This document shows, piece by piece, positions 27,674 through 35,884 of a DNA stretch of 39,802 bases. Each line of letters begins with the position of its first letter. The stretch's first letter is position 1. Origin of the DNA: Clostridiales bacterium (GTDB lineage Bacteria > Bacillota > Clostridia > Oscillospirales > Acutalibacteraceae); the NCBI GenBank assembly GCA_024693205.1, contig JAILLJ010000142.1, forward strand, positions 1 through 39,802. The letters run 5' to 3'. The translations under genes and the position numbers were made by a program. The notes under the pieces were generated by a model. It saw only the letters and a program-made list of their open reading frames with translations. It did no database searches and was not told where the DNA came from.

Positions 27674-29503
27674 TCAGTTACCGAAAAGCTTTCTGAGAAG
27701 GATGAAGATCCACTGCCACCAGAGAACACGGACCTTGACTTCGCAAGTCGCCTTAAGGAAGGTGTTTTCTTTGGATGTAGCGGTGATCGTAGCGCTTCCC
27801 GTATTGACAGCCTTGATATTGCCCTCCTGGTCGACCGTAACGGCCTTGGGATTGCTTGACGTCCATACAAGGTTCTTGTTGGCCGCGTCGGTGGGATTGT
27901 AAGTTACGGTGAACTTATGGCTCGTCGAATATGTAAGATCGAGCTTATCGGCGTCGAGCTTGATGCTTGTGAGCGCCGGCGTATCTCTTACGACAGCCCA
28001 GATCTCATGCTTTAATGTGGGGTTGTCCTTGGAGATGATGGTAAGCTTGACTGTGCCGCTCTTTATCGCGTAGAGCTTATTTGTCGACTGATCGAAGAAA
28101 GCGATGTTGTCGTCGCTCGACTTCAGTTCAACGCTCTTATCTGTTGCGTTCTCGGGATATACGGCGTATTTGATAGCGTAATCGGAGCCCTTTGTGAGAG
28201 CCATCGCGTTGGAATCCTTATCGACGGTGTATGTCCACATGACCTTTGTTACGGGGATATAATCAGTAACATTGATCGTGACTTCGTCCTTGAGCTCGCC
28301 GTTCGTCGTATCCTCGGCATAGATCGTGACCTTTGTCGTACCCTTCTTAAGGGGATTTATGTAATACTGCTTGTCGCCCGGGTTGAGATAGATCTCAAGG
28401 ATCGAAGGATCCTGTACCGCAAATTTAACCTTTGTATTAACGGCGTCTGTGGGAGTAAGAGCATATTTTACAAGATAATTCTTCTGGATGCTCATGTCGA
28501 CATTGTCGGAAACGAATGTGAATTCAACTTTTCTGACATGCGGTTTTCCCGTGCATGTGACTTCGATCGTATCTTTCTTAAGGTTGTCGGAGGAGATAGC
28601 CGTGATCTTCGCAGTACCGGGGCCTACATAAGAGACAACGCCCTTGTAGTCAACAACGGCTACGCTCTCGTTGTTGGAGAACCATCTTACGAATTTGTTT
28701 GTCGGCTTAAGATCGACTTCATCGTCCTTGACGTTTGCGAACTTAATCGAAAGCTGGCTGTATTCGTCCTCCTTAAGAGCTACCGTGCTGGGGTTGATCT
28801 TGATGCCCTCAACGCCGTAAACCGTAGCGTCTTTTCCGTAGAGGTCGGTCGTACCGATGCTGTTTTCATAACCCTTAACGTAAAGGAGAGCAGCAGTATT
28901 TCTGTAGCCCGTGATGTTGAAGTTCTCGATGGGCTCATATTCCTTTGCGCTTCCTACTACCGTGCATTTGAAGCCTACGCAGTGCTCGCCCATTTCAACA
29001 ACGCCCTTGGGGATCGTGATGCCCTTAAGGCCCGTGCAGTTATAGAATGCGTCGGGATCGAGCTTGATAAGGTCGCTGCGTCCCTCGCTGTTTTCTTTAA
29101 ACTCGACAGTTGCGATGTTCGGGCAATTGTTAAATGCCTTTGTCGCGATCTCTCTTACGGTATAGGGAACATTGACGGTTTTTACGGTGCTGATATCGTC
29201 GCCCTTAAAAGCGTCAGTCGCGATCTTAACGATCGTATAGTCCCCGAATTTTTCGGGAATGGTGAGCGTATCGCCGGAGCTGACTACGCAGCCCGCAATA
29301 GCAACTTCCTTCTTGCTGAGGTTTACAAACTGGAACATCGCGTTTGCGCTTTCCGCGATCATTTCCGATTTTGCGGCTGTTTCCTGCGCGATCGGCTTTA
29401 CCGTATCCGCTGCAAGAGCTGCAAACGCGAAGAGCGGAACAGCGGTCACAAGCATAAGACACGCAAGGAAGAATGAAAACTTTGCTTTAAATCCTTTGTT
29501 CAT
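27674..29503 (-). CDS. secreted surface protein with BspA-type LRR and Big_2 Ig-like domains
   Basis: Exported 609-residue protein. A signal peptide covers about residues 1-32 (basic start, hydrophobic run, AALA before DTVKP). Next comes an LRR_5-like block (about 65-175; TVNVPYTVREIATKAFNNCPN, LDPDAFYNCTGLKGITIPKGV). After it come about four bacterial Ig-like Big_2 domains (from 235), each with the WxSxNxxVAxVD / GTAxIxAxS pattern, for example FVRWFSNNESVAVVDYKGVVSYVGPGTAKITA. It ends in WWQWIFILLRKLFGN, a short aromatic and hydrophobic tail. There is no LPXTG motif. Likely roles are adhesion or matrix binding. A promoter is at 29548-29576. Confidence 0.9.
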   Translation of the reverse strand: MNKGFKAKFSFFLACLMLVTAVPLFAFAALAADTVKPIAQETAAKSEMIAESANAMFQFVNLSKKEVAIAGCVVSSGDTLTIPEKFGDYTIVKIATDAFKGDDISTVKTVNVPYTVREIATKAFNNCPNIATVEFKENSEGRSDLIKLDPDAFYNCTGLKGITIPKGVVEMGEHCVGFKCTVVGSAKEYEPIENFNITGYRNTAALLYVKGYENSIGTTDLYGKDATVYGVEGIKINPSTVALKEDEYSQLSIKFANVKDDEVDLKPTNKFVRWFSNNESVAVVDYKGVVSYVGPGTAKITAISSDNLKKDTIEVTCTGKPHVRKVEFTFVSDNVDMSIQKNYLVKYALTPTDAVNTKVKFAVQDPSILEIYLNPGDKQYYINPLKKGTTKVTIYAEDTTNGELKDEVTINVTDYIPVTKVMWTYTVDKDSNAMALTKGSDYAIKYAVYPENATDKSVELKSSDDNIAFFDQSTNKLYAIKSGTVKLTIISKDNPTLKHEIWAVVRDTPALTSIKLDADKLDLTYSTSHKFTVTYNPTDAANKNLVWTSSNPKAVTVDQEGNIKAVNTGSATITATSKENTFLKATCEVKVRVLWWQWIFILLRKLFGN

Positions 29504-29547
29504 ATTTGGTGCTCCTTTTTATTGTTTTCGGTGTTTAACCGTCTTAC

Positions 29548-29576
29548 AGTATATTACAAATAAAACATAAATGCAA
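29548..29576 (-). promoter_or_regulatory. promoter for the LRR/Big_2 protein gene
   Basis: TTGCAT (complement of 29571-29576), 17-nt spacer, TATACT (complement of 29548-29553). The leader of about 40 nt carries AAAAAGGAG before the ATG. Confidence 0.8.
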
Positions 29577-29597
29577 GACATTTTTTAAAATTTAATC

Positions 29598-29617
29598 AAA
29601 TCTTAATAAAAAGATTT
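29598..29617. repeat. AT-rich inverted repeat upstream of the surface protein promoter
   Basis: AAATCTT and AAGATTT are perfect inverted copies with a 6-nt spacer, about 22 nt upstream of the -35. It may be an operator or part of an AT-rich UP-like region; its low complexity makes chance possible. Confidence 0.35.
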
Positions 29618-29636
29618 GTATTTCGGGAAATTTGAT

Positions 29637-29665
29637 AAAAAAAGCGCCCGCCGTGAAGCGGACGC
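29637..29665 (-). terminator. intrinsic terminator of the 46-codon gene
   Basis: GCGTCCGC and GCGGGCGC pair (one G-U) around a 6-nt loop and are followed on the minus strand by seven T residues. It lies 24 nt after the stop codon. Confidence 0.9.
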
Positions 29666-29688
29666 GTCGATTTTAAGGGGTGCGGGGA

Positions 29689-29829
29689 TCAGCGCCTGTT
29701 GAATATACAGGAAAGCTCAAGTAATGATATTAACTTATGCCAGCCGAACCCTGTCTTTTTGTCGGAGATCTCGCTGATAAGCTGCATCTCAATTTCGTGC
29801 ATTTCTCTTTCGTATCTCTCCATAAGCAT
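29689..29829 (-). CDS. 46-residue peptide of unknown function in its own transcription unit
   Basis: A small frame with all the marks of a real gene: AAAGGA nine bases before the ATG at 29829, an excellent promoter 35 nt upstream and a strong terminator after the stop. The product has a charged, Glu-rich amphipathic N-terminal half (MLMERYEREMHEIEMQ) and a C-terminal half with Lys, Trp, His and a hydrophobic run ending SCIFNRR. There is one cysteine and no signal peptide. I do not recognise it. An earlier in-frame start at 29838 is possible but abuts the ribosome binding site. The transcript could also function as an RNA. Confidence 0.65.
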   Translation of the reverse strand: MLMERYEREMHEIEMQLISEISDKKTGFGWHKLISLLELSCIFNRR

Positions 29830-29862
29830 GATTATCATTCCTTTCTCTTGCTTTGTGAGCTT

Positions 29863-29890
29863 ATTATAGCACATTTTATTCATTTGTCAA
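29863..29890 (-). promoter_or_regulatory. strong promoter for the 46-codon gene
   Basis: TTGACA (complement of 29885-29890), a 16-nt spacer ending in the extended element TGC, and TATAAT (complement of 29863-29868). Both hexamers are perfect. The long inverted repeat begins two bases upstream of the -35. Confidence 0.9.
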
Positions 29891-29892
29891 GA

Positions 29893-29932
29893 CATATTGC
29901 ACAAACAATTATACTTTCGTTTGTGCAATATG
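29893..29932. repeat. perfect inverted repeat with 14-bp arms upstream of the 46-codon gene
   Basis: CATATTGCACAAAC (29893-29906) and GTTTGTGCAATATG (29919-29932) are exact inverted copies around a 12-nt AT-rich centre. The position directly upstream of the -35 fits an activator or repressor operator; a cruciform or the end of a lost mobile element are alternatives. No dedicated regulator gene is adjacent. Confidence 0.75.
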
Positions 29933-30040
29933 ACGAATATGCTTGTGAAGAAAGAATACGTCTATCTGACAGATATACAAAAAGCGGTATGATGTTTTTG
30001 TGCAGTTTCACTAAATCGTGTTATCCGTTTTTGAACAAAA

Positions 30041-30071
30041 CAGCCTAACACGGCTTTACCGTGTTAAGCTG
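30041..30071 (-). terminator. probable terminator downstream of the rfbB operon
   Basis: TAACACGG and CCGTGTTA form a perfect 8-bp stem with a 5-nt loop, extended by CAGC/GCTG across one mismatch. On the minus strand it is followed by TTTTGTT. It lies about 220 nt beyond the rfbB stop. Confidence 0.6.
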
Positions 30072-30224
30072 TCGAAAAAGTTTGTGAATATTTTAGAGGC
30101 TGCCGCATTTAGCGAAGAACGAAAAGAATAAAACAGGAAAGAGACTCTTCATCCCAAGTGATTCGGATAAAAAGCCTCTTCTTGTTCTTAATAAACAACA
30201 GGTTGCGGATCATGATTCTTTTCT

Positions 30225-30282
30225 CGCCGTTTTTTCACTCTCGACGTTATCTATATACGCCTGTCGGGTGAAGAAAACGGCG
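30225..30282 (-). repeat. long hairpin immediately after rfbB
   Basis: CGCCGTTTTTTCAC and GTGAAGAAAACGGCG pair over 14 bp with one bulged base and a loop of about 29 nt. It starts ten bases past the rfbB stop codon. No U-run follows on the minus strand, so it may protect the mRNA 3' end or act with the hairpin at 30041. Confidence 0.5.
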
Positions 30283-30292
30283 TCTGCCTCTT

Positions 30293-31270
30293 TTATTTAA
30301 GCAATTCCCGCCACCATTCTTTGTTTTCGAGGTACCACCTTATCGTCATACGTATACCGTCTTCAAAGCTCACCGACGGTTTCCACGAAAGCTCTCTCTG
30401 TATCTTTGAGGAATCTATGGCGTATCTGAGGTCGTGTCCCGCTCTGTCCTTAACAAACGAGATAAGCTCCTCGCTCTTTGAAAGCTCCTTAAGGATCATC
30501 TTTACTATTTCGATATTTGTCCTTTCGTTGTTTCCGCCGACATTATATATGTCTCCGATCCTGCCTCTATACAGTATCGCCTCGATAGCGGAGCAGTGAT
30601 CCCCGACATAAAGCCAGTCGCGCACGTTTATCCCCTTTCCGTAGACCGGAAGCTTCTCGTCACGGAGCGCCTTTGATATCATAAGCGGGATAAGCTTTTC
30701 CGGGAACTGATACGGGCCGTAGTTATTTGAGCATCTTGAGATAGTCGCCGGAAGACCGAACGTCCTGTGATATGCCAGTACCATAAGATCTGCGGACGCC
30801 TTCGACGCCGAATACGGGCTCGACGTTTTTATGTTGCTATCCTCCGTAAAAAGAAGGTCGGGTCTGTCGAGCGGCAGATCGCCGTAGACCTCATCGGTCG
30901 ACACCTGATGAAATCTGACGTTCCCGTATTTCCTGCAGGCGTCCATCAGCGTCTGGGTCCCCATAACGTTGGTACGAAGGAATATACCGGGATTTTCTAT
31001 CGACCTGTCGACATGGCTCTCCGCGGCGAAATTCACTACCGCGTCTATCTTTTCGTCTTCAAAAAGCTTATATACCGCCTCTCTGTCGGCGATATCTCCC
31101 TTGATGAATTTGAAATTCGGTCTGTCCATGACAGGCGCCAGCGTCTTTATGTTTCCGGCGTATGTCAGAAGATCGAGACAGACTATCTCACATTCGGGAT
31201 GCTTCTCAAGCATATAAAATATAAAATTACTGCCGATAAATCCGGCGCCGCCCGTAACGAGAATTTTCAT
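30293..31270 (-). CDS. rfbB: dTDP-glucose 4,6-dehydratase
   Basis: Short-chain dehydrogenase-type enzyme converting dTDP-glucose to dTDP-4-keto-6-deoxyglucose for surface polysaccharide sugars such as rhamnose. The 325-residue protein has the NAD-binding GGAGFIG at 7-13, the catalytic TDE triad T125-D126-E127, Y153 and K157 in YSASK, and RCSNNYGPYQFPEKLIPL for substrate binding. The other dTDP-rhamnose genes (rfbA, rfbC, rfbD) are not in the window, so the final sugar cannot be named. It is the last gene of the GT2-flippase-rfbB operon. Confidence 0.96.
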   Translation of the reverse strand: MKILVTGGAGFIGSNFIFYMLEKHPECEIVCLDLLTYAGNIKTLAPVMDRPNFKFIKGDIADREAVYKLFEDEKIDAVVNFAAESHVDRSIENPGIFLRTNVMGTQTLMDACRKYGNVRFHQVSTDEVYGDLPLDRPDLLFTEDSNIKTSSPYSASKASADLMVLAYHRTFGLPATISRCSNNYGPYQFPEKLIPLMISKALRDEKLPVYGKGINVRDWLYVGDHCSAIEAILYRGRIGDIYNVGGNNERTNIEIVKMILKELSKSEELISFVKDRAGHDLRYAIDSSKIQRELSWKPSVSFEDGIRMTIRWYLENKEWWRELLK

Positions 31271-31295
31271 CTTGTTCCCTCTTTATTACATTATA

Positions 31296-32831
31296 TTATT
31301 CGGTATCGGTCTTTTTTAAAAACGATCTCATAAGACCTATCATTCCCAAAAAATCGTCTCTGTAAACAATGATATTTATTGCCGAGGTTATCGCCGCGCT
31401 GACAGCGAAAACGGGTATCGCCTGTAAAAACCACGACAAATAGCTGACCGGCAGCTCATTTTTCATAAACAGTCTCACGACGATAACAGTCAATGCCGAG
31501 GCAAAGGCGCTCACTACCGCTCTCTTTATGAAAACCGACATTTTTCGGTTCAGGATATTTTTTGAAAGGAAATACGCATATTGCACCGTCCTGAACGTCA
31601 TTGCGGCAAGCGTTCCGACGGCTACGCCGATCATCCCGAAAAACGCGACGAGCACGACCGAGAGCGCGACGTTTATTCCCGCCTCGACAAACGCGCCGTT
31701 CCTCGTCTCCTTATATTTTCCCGCCGCAAGCGTCACGCTGTTGTAAGGTATCCTTATGCAGTAGACCGCCTCCGCGGCGGCAAGGACATACGCGAACATC
31801 GGTCTTATATAATCGGCGTCGTTCACTCCCTTTGTATATACCGCGATAAACGGCACGATGAGAAGAGCCGCCGACGTAAAGCATATTGTCGTAAACGTGA
31901 ATGAGAAAAACTCGTAAACTGTAAAATTCCTGTTGAGATTTTCTTTTTCGTCCTTTGCGAGCATATCGCCGAACGCCGCTTCAAGCCCTGACGAGAAGGA
32001 CGAGATTATCTTTTCCACTCCCGCGACTATCGAATAGTACACGGCGTAAACGGAGACCTCGGCTATAGTCGCCGTATTTGAAAGCTTTGAAAAGACCGTC
32101 AGAACGGTCACGTCCGTGTTTGTATGGAGAAAATACGCGACGTGGTGTCCGAGGCCGTCCCAGCGCTGACTTATCGCCTCGTTGTCGGGAGGAGCGTTTT
32201 TTATAAGCGTATATTTTTTCTTAACGTATAGGCGCAGAAGCAGCGGGCGAAGCATAAATATTATCGACGAGCCCGCCTTCACGACGAGCGCCGAGCAGCC
32301 CGATCTTATAAGGATCACGGCTGTGATCGTGTTGAGTACGACCGTTATGACCTGGATGTTCGCCGTCACATACCGCCTTTGGTCGGCCTGAAGAAGTATC
32401 TGATACGTCATGCCGAAATAATACTGCATAAACGTCGAAGCGCCGATTATCAGCACCATCGCGGCGGTAAACATAAAATCGAACGTCTTATTGACAAGAA
32501 ACGGGAAAAGAGCGGCAAGAACGATCATATAGCCGAGAAAAACAAAAGCTATGACCCTGAAAAATCTTTCCGTAGCCCTTACTATCCCGCTTATTTTTTC
32601 GACGTCGTTTATGCTGAGCGGCTTATATAAAGCGGCGCGGACAACTCCGCCGACGCCCGCCTCCAAAAGAACTATATAGCCCAAAAACTGCGTTGCCGAG
32701 GAAATAAGCCCGTTTACGTCCGAGCCGAACGCGGTCAGTATATAGCGCGGCACGATAAAGCCGCAGACTATTGTGACCGCCTGCAAAAGCAGCGTAGTCA
32801 TAACGCTCATCAGCGCTTTTTTGCCGCGCAT
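31296..32831 (-). CDS. polysaccharide flippase, Wzx/MATE-type membrane protein
   Basis: A 511-residue protein with about 12 to 14 helices, opening with MSVMTTLLLQAVTIVCGFIVPRYILTAFG, as in the oligosaccharidyl-lipid flippase branch. It would move lipid-linked oligosaccharide across the membrane for cell-wall or capsular polysaccharide. Its ATG immediately follows the TAA of the glycosyltransferase gene with no gap, and rfbB follows 25 nt after its stop. No Wzy polymerase or other transferase is visible, so the cluster looks minimal or is completed elsewhere. Confidence 0.9.
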   Translation of the reverse strand: MRGKKALMSVMTTLLLQAVTIVCGFIVPRYILTAFGSDVNGLISSATQFLGYIVLLEAGVGGVVRAALYKPLSINDVEKISGIVRATERFFRVIAFVFLGYMIVLAALFPFLVNKTFDFMFTAAMVLIIGASTFMQYYFGMTYQILLQADQRRYVTANIQVITVVLNTITAVILIRSGCSALVVKAGSSIIFMLRPLLLRLYVKKKYTLIKNAPPDNEAISQRWDGLGHHVAYFLHTNTDVTVLTVFSKLSNTATIAEVSVYAVYYSIVAGVEKIISSFSSGLEAAFGDMLAKDEKENLNRNFTVYEFFSFTFTTICFTSAALLIVPFIAVYTKGVNDADYIRPMFAYVLAAAEAVYCIRIPYNSVTLAAGKYKETRNGAFVEAGINVALSVVLVAFFGMIGVAVGTLAAMTFRTVQYAYFLSKNILNRKMSVFIKRAVVSAFASALTVIVVRLFMKNELPVSYLSWFLQAIPVFAVSAAITSAINIIVYRDDFLGMIGLMRSFLKKTDTE

Positions 32832-33839
32832 TTAAAACATCAATCTCCTTTTTAACGACTGGATAAGCGTCAACAGAACGGACATGTTTTTGTCGAGCAT
32901 TTTAAATCTCATATCCTGACGCTTTGAAAATCCGCCGCACGGATGTTCCTTTATATATTCAAACAGAAATGTATCTTTAAGCGAATACACCGTTTCGCAT
33001 TTCTCTTTGAAAGACATATCCGACGAAACTGCGAGCCGCATACAGTTGTCGAGGATCTTTCTGCACATCCGACTGAGCTCCCCGACGTTTTTGTCGGAAT
33101 CGAAGCCGTATTTTTTCATAAGGCTCTCGAGCGTTTTTATTACCTCGCAATAGCCGCCGACGCTCTTTTTATCGAACCTGCCGGACGCGCCGTTGCTTTC
33201 CCTGTAAAGGTATAACGCTTTACAGATGTAGGACGTCTTCTTTGAAGCGCAGACCGCAAACGCGCTCTGTAAAAGATCCTCGCCGTGGGCTATTCCGAAA
33301 AATCTGTTTTCGTCCGGAACGTTCGCTATCTCACGCTTAAAGCATTTCATCCAAAGCGAATTGAAGCTCGTTGTAAGAAGAAGCCCGAAAAGCTCGGAGC
33401 GCCGGTCGCCCACAAAGATCATCGGCGTTTCAAAATAGTTATGGACGCCCCTTTTTCCTTTAGCGTCCTCTGTTTCAAAATCATAAAAGACCATGTCGCA
33501 GTCGGTTTTTAAAAACTCGTCGGCAACTTCCTTTAAAAGCGTCGGTTTCAACAGATCGTCGGCATCGATGTTTAAAACATATTTCCCCGACGACTTTTTC
33601 AGCGCGGTCATCCTCGCGGCAAATACGCCTGAGTTTACCGTATGACAGACCTTTATCCTCTTATCTCTTTCGGCATATTCGTCGAGTATATCTCCGCTTT
33701 TATCGGCGCTGCCGTCGTCCACGGCTATTATCTCGTAATCGTCGAAGCTCTGGCCAAGGATCGAATCGAGACATTCCCTCAGACTGCTTTCTTTATTGTA
33801 TACAGTTACAAGAACGCTGAAAAAAGGCTCGCCCTTCAA
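32832..33839 (-). CDS. GT2 family glycosyltransferase
   Basis: Inverting glycosyltransferase, 335 residues, with the GT-A fold. It starts SVLVTVYNKESSLRECLDSI, contains the nucleotide-binding VDDGSADKS, and has the metal-binding DxD as NIDADD. It would add a sugar to a lipid-linked glycan exported by the neighbouring flippase. The C-terminal 100 residues are helical, without a membrane anchor. The start is uncertain: a TTG at 33839 has GAGGTG six bases upstream, whereas a GTG at 33848 overlaps that site. It is the first gene of its operon, with a promoter at 33875-33903. Confidence 0.92.
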   Translation of the reverse strand: MKGEPFFSVLVTVYNKESSLRECLDSILGQSFDDYEIIAVDDGSADKSGDILDEYAERDKRIKVCHTVNSGVFAARMTALKKSSGKYVLNIDADDLLKPTLLKEVADEFLKTDCDMVFYDFETEDAKGKRGVHNYFETPMIFVGDRRSELFGLLLTTSFNSLWMKCFKREIANVPDENRFFGIAHGEDLLQSAFAVCASKKTSYICKALYLYRESNGASGRFDKKSVGGYCEVIKTLESLMKKYGFDSDKNVGELSRMCRKILDNCMRLAVSSDMSFKEKCETVYSLKDTFLFEYIKEHPCGGFSKRQDMRFKMLDKNMSVLLTLIQSLKRRLMF

Positions 33840-33874
33840 TCCTCTCACCTCTTTTACGCCGTAAATCTGAAAAT

Positions 33875-33903
33875 ATTATAATGGTATAGCTTAAATAAGT
33901 CAA
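33875..33903 (-). promoter_or_regulatory. promoter for the GT2-flippase-rfbB operon
   Basis: TTGACT (complement of 33898-33903), 17-nt spacer, TATAAT (complement of 33875-33880). It is back to back with the plus-strand promoter at 33921. Confidence 0.88.
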
Positions 33904-33920
33904 TATTTTAATTCATTCAC

Positions 33921-33949
33921 TTGAATAAACGCTCGTTCCGTGCTATAAT
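33921..33949 (+). promoter_or_regulatory. promoter for the phosphodiesterase/isomerase cluster
   Basis: TTGAAT (33921-33926), a 17-nt spacer ending in TGC, and TATAAT (33944-33949). The leader to the first start codon at 34031 is about 75 nt. Confidence 0.85.
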
Positions 33950-34030
33950 GATCCTGCATTTTATTTGAGATGTTGTATGCTTGCGGATAAATTCTTATTC
34001 CGCAATTTCAGCAGGAAAGGAAAACAAAAA

Positions 34031-35002
34031 ATGTTTTTAAAACAGACGATCGCAATAATCCTCGCGTTTTTTGAGCTTCTCGGCGGACTTGTCTCTTCCG
34101 ACAGAGCCGATGATACAGAGGAGCGTTACCGCAGCGTCGTATCGTCCGTCGAGGAATACGGCAACACCATCGAAACGGCTCTGCCCCAGACGGTCATCCA
34201 CGATATCATCACAGATCATTTTAACTCTCCCCTTCCCGAAGGAAAAAAGGTCAAAAAGGTCCTTGTTATAGGCTACGACGGCGCGCGCGCCGACGCGCTC
34301 AAATTCCGCTCCGGAGACGGCGCTGTCGACATGCTTCTTGCCGACGGCGGAAGCCTCAACATCGGCTACTGCGGCGGCGTCAATTATCCCGAACAAAATA
34401 TTCAGGCCACCTCAACGGCTCCCGGCTGGTGCTCGATGCTCACCGGCGTTTGGGCGGACGTCCACGGAATAACAGGCAACGACATGCCGAAATCGAACGA
34501 TCACCTGACGATCTTAACGACTCTCGTCGAGGATAAAACGATCGGGTCATCCGCGTTTTATGTCTCCTGGGCGGGACACTTCGTCCAGGAAAAATCCACC
34601 TACAAGCCCGAAAAAGAATACTGTGAGGATAAAGGCCTTGACGTTACATTCGGCTATTCCGTCGGCGATACCGGAACATTCAACAAGGTAAAGCGTGACG
34701 TCTCAAAGGCCGACTGCACCGACTTCATTTTCTCGATCCTTGAATATCCGGATCATTCCGGCCATTCAAAGGGCTTTTCCACGGAAACCCCCACCTACAG
34801 ATTTGCGTTCAAAAAATGCGATCTCAAGGCGGCCATGCTCATAAATAAAGTAAAAGCGCGTAAAACATACGACTCGGAGGACTGGCTTTTCATCCTCACG
34901 TCGGATCACGGCGGATTCGGGACAGGACACGGCGGCCCCACCATCCAGGAGCGTATGACATTTATCGCGACAAATAAAAACATTGACGCATTCGTCAGAT
35001 GA
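34031..35002 (+). CDS. exported alkaline-phosphatase-superfamily protein (type I phosphodiesterase-like)
   Basis: A 323-residue enzyme with an N-terminal hydrophobic segment (about 5-22) that is a signal or anchor. Metal-site motifs of the nucleotide pyrophosphatase/phosphodiesterase branch are visible: D83 (GYDGARAD), the nucleophile candidate T129 ([13 protein letters not shown]), D241, H242 and H245 (PDHSGH), D292-H293 (TSDHGG) and H300 (TGHGG). The substrate may be a phosphodiester, phosphonate or sulfate-like ester. The start at 34031 follows AGGAAAGGAAAAC; an upstream frame lacks a site. The next gene begins 13 nt after its stop, so it heads an operon with two isomerases, an FAD oxidoreductase and nfo. 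Confidence 0.87.
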   Translation: MFLKQTIAIILAFFELLGGLVSSDRADDTEERYRSVVSSVEEYGNTIETALPQTVIHDIITDHFNSPLPEGKKVKKVLVIGYDGARADALKFRSGDGAVDMLLADGGSLNIGYCGGVNYPEQNIQATSTAPGWCSMLTGVWADVHGITGNDMPKSNDHLTILTTLVEDKTIGSSAFYVSWAGHFVQEKSTYKPEKEYCEDKGLDVTFGYSVGDTGTFNKVKRDVSKADCTDFIFSILEYPDHSGHSKGFSTETPTYRFAFKKCDLKAAMLINKVKARKTYDSEDWLFILTSDHGGFGTGHGGPTIQERMTFIATNKNIDAFVR

Positions 35003-35015
35003 ACGGAGGAAAAAT

Positions 35016-35855
35016 ATGTACAGCTTTCCAATCGGAGTAATTATCGACAGCTTTAAAACAGACGTCGAAACTGCGGTCAAAAAGGCGGCTTCAGTCGGAG
35101 CAAAGGGCATCCAGGTCTACGCGACAAGAGGCGACATGGCTCCGGAAAACCTTGTCGGACAAAAGCGTTCCGACTTCTTAAAGCTCGTTAAAGATAACGG
35201 ACTTGTCATCTCGGCTCTTTGCGGAGACATCGGCGGCTTCTCGTTCAAGGAATTCAATCCCGAACGTATCGAGCGCTCAAAGAGGATCCTCGACCTCGCA
35301 AAGGAGCTTGAAACGAACGTCGTGACGACCCACATCGGCGTCGTCCCCGCAAGCAGTACGCACGAGAGATATAAAGTCCTTCAGGAGGCGTGCTTCGAGC
35401 TTTCGCGCTATGCCGACAGCATCGACGCGCATTTCGCCATCGAGACCGGCCCCGAAAAATCGCTGATCTTAAAGGAGTTCCTTGACTCTCTCGGATCGAC
35501 CGGCGTCGGAGTAAATCTCGATCCCGCAAATCTTGTCATGGTTGCCGGCGACGATCCCGCCGAAGCGGTATATAACTTAAAGGACTATATCGTCCACACC
35601 CACGCGAAGGACGGCGTCATGCTGTTCTACAAGGATCCCGAGATCGTTTACGGAATGATAGAAAGCCCCGTCGACACAGGCCCCTCCTATGAAGAGGTCC
35701 CGCTCGGCGAAGGCAGCGTAAACTGGAACAAATATCTCGCGGCGCTGAATGACATCGGCTACAAGGGATTTTTGACTATCGAACGCGAAGTCGGCGACGA
35801 TCCCGAAGCAGATATCAGAAAAGCCGTAACATTCCTTAAAGAAAAAATGCAATAA
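35016..35855 (+). CDS. sugar phosphate isomerase/epimerase family protein (TIM barrel)
   Basis: A 279-residue xylose-isomerase-like TIM barrel (AP endonuclease 2 superfamily). Metal-binding positions are visible in HFAIETGPE (Glu), [11 protein letters not shown] (Asp), VHTHAKDGV (His) and FLTIEREVG (Glu). Members isomerise or epimerise sugars, inositols or keto-sugars; which applies here cannot be read from the sequence. The start at 35016 follows GGAGG at good spacing. It precedes an FAD oxidoreductase and shares the operon with a second, different member of the family at 37247. Confidence 0.9.
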   Translation: MYSFPIGVIIDSFKTDVETAVKKAASVGAKGIQVYATRGDMAPENLVGQKRSDFLKLVKDNGLVISALCGDIGGFSFKEFNPERIERSKRILDLAKELETNVVTTHIGVVPASSTHERYKVLQEACFELSRYADSIDAHFAIETGPEKSLILKEFLDSLGSTGVGVNLDPANLVMVAGDDPAEAVYNLKDYIVHTHAKDGVMLFYKDPEIVYGMIESPVDTGPSYEEVPLGEGSVNWNKYLAALNDIGYKGFLTIEREVGDDPEADIRKAVTFLKEKMQ

Positions 35856-35884
35856 ATTATAATAAGCTGAAAGAGAGTGATATT

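Larger units (their letters stand above)
29933..30292. other. 360-nt non-coding gap
   Basis: Apart from the two hairpins listed separately (30041-30071 and 30225-30282) I see no gene here. Short open frames at 29930-29992 and 30018-30131 have no ribosome binding site. The stretch could hold decayed sequence or a small RNA. Confidence 0.5.

Noticed and set aside
29689..29829. AgrD-like quorum-sensing prepeptide
   Set aside because: The peptide has a single cysteine near its C-terminus followed by IF, but there is no AgrB-like protease gene, no acidic C-terminal tail and no histidine kinase nearby.
29930..29992. 20-codon plus-strand frame starting in the inverted repeat
   Set aside because: No ribosome binding site or promoter, and too short to judge; it could be a decayed gene fragment.
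30018..30131. 37-codon GTG frame crossing the hairpin at 30041
   Set aside because: It has no ribosome binding site and runs through a terminator-type hairpin on the opposite strand.
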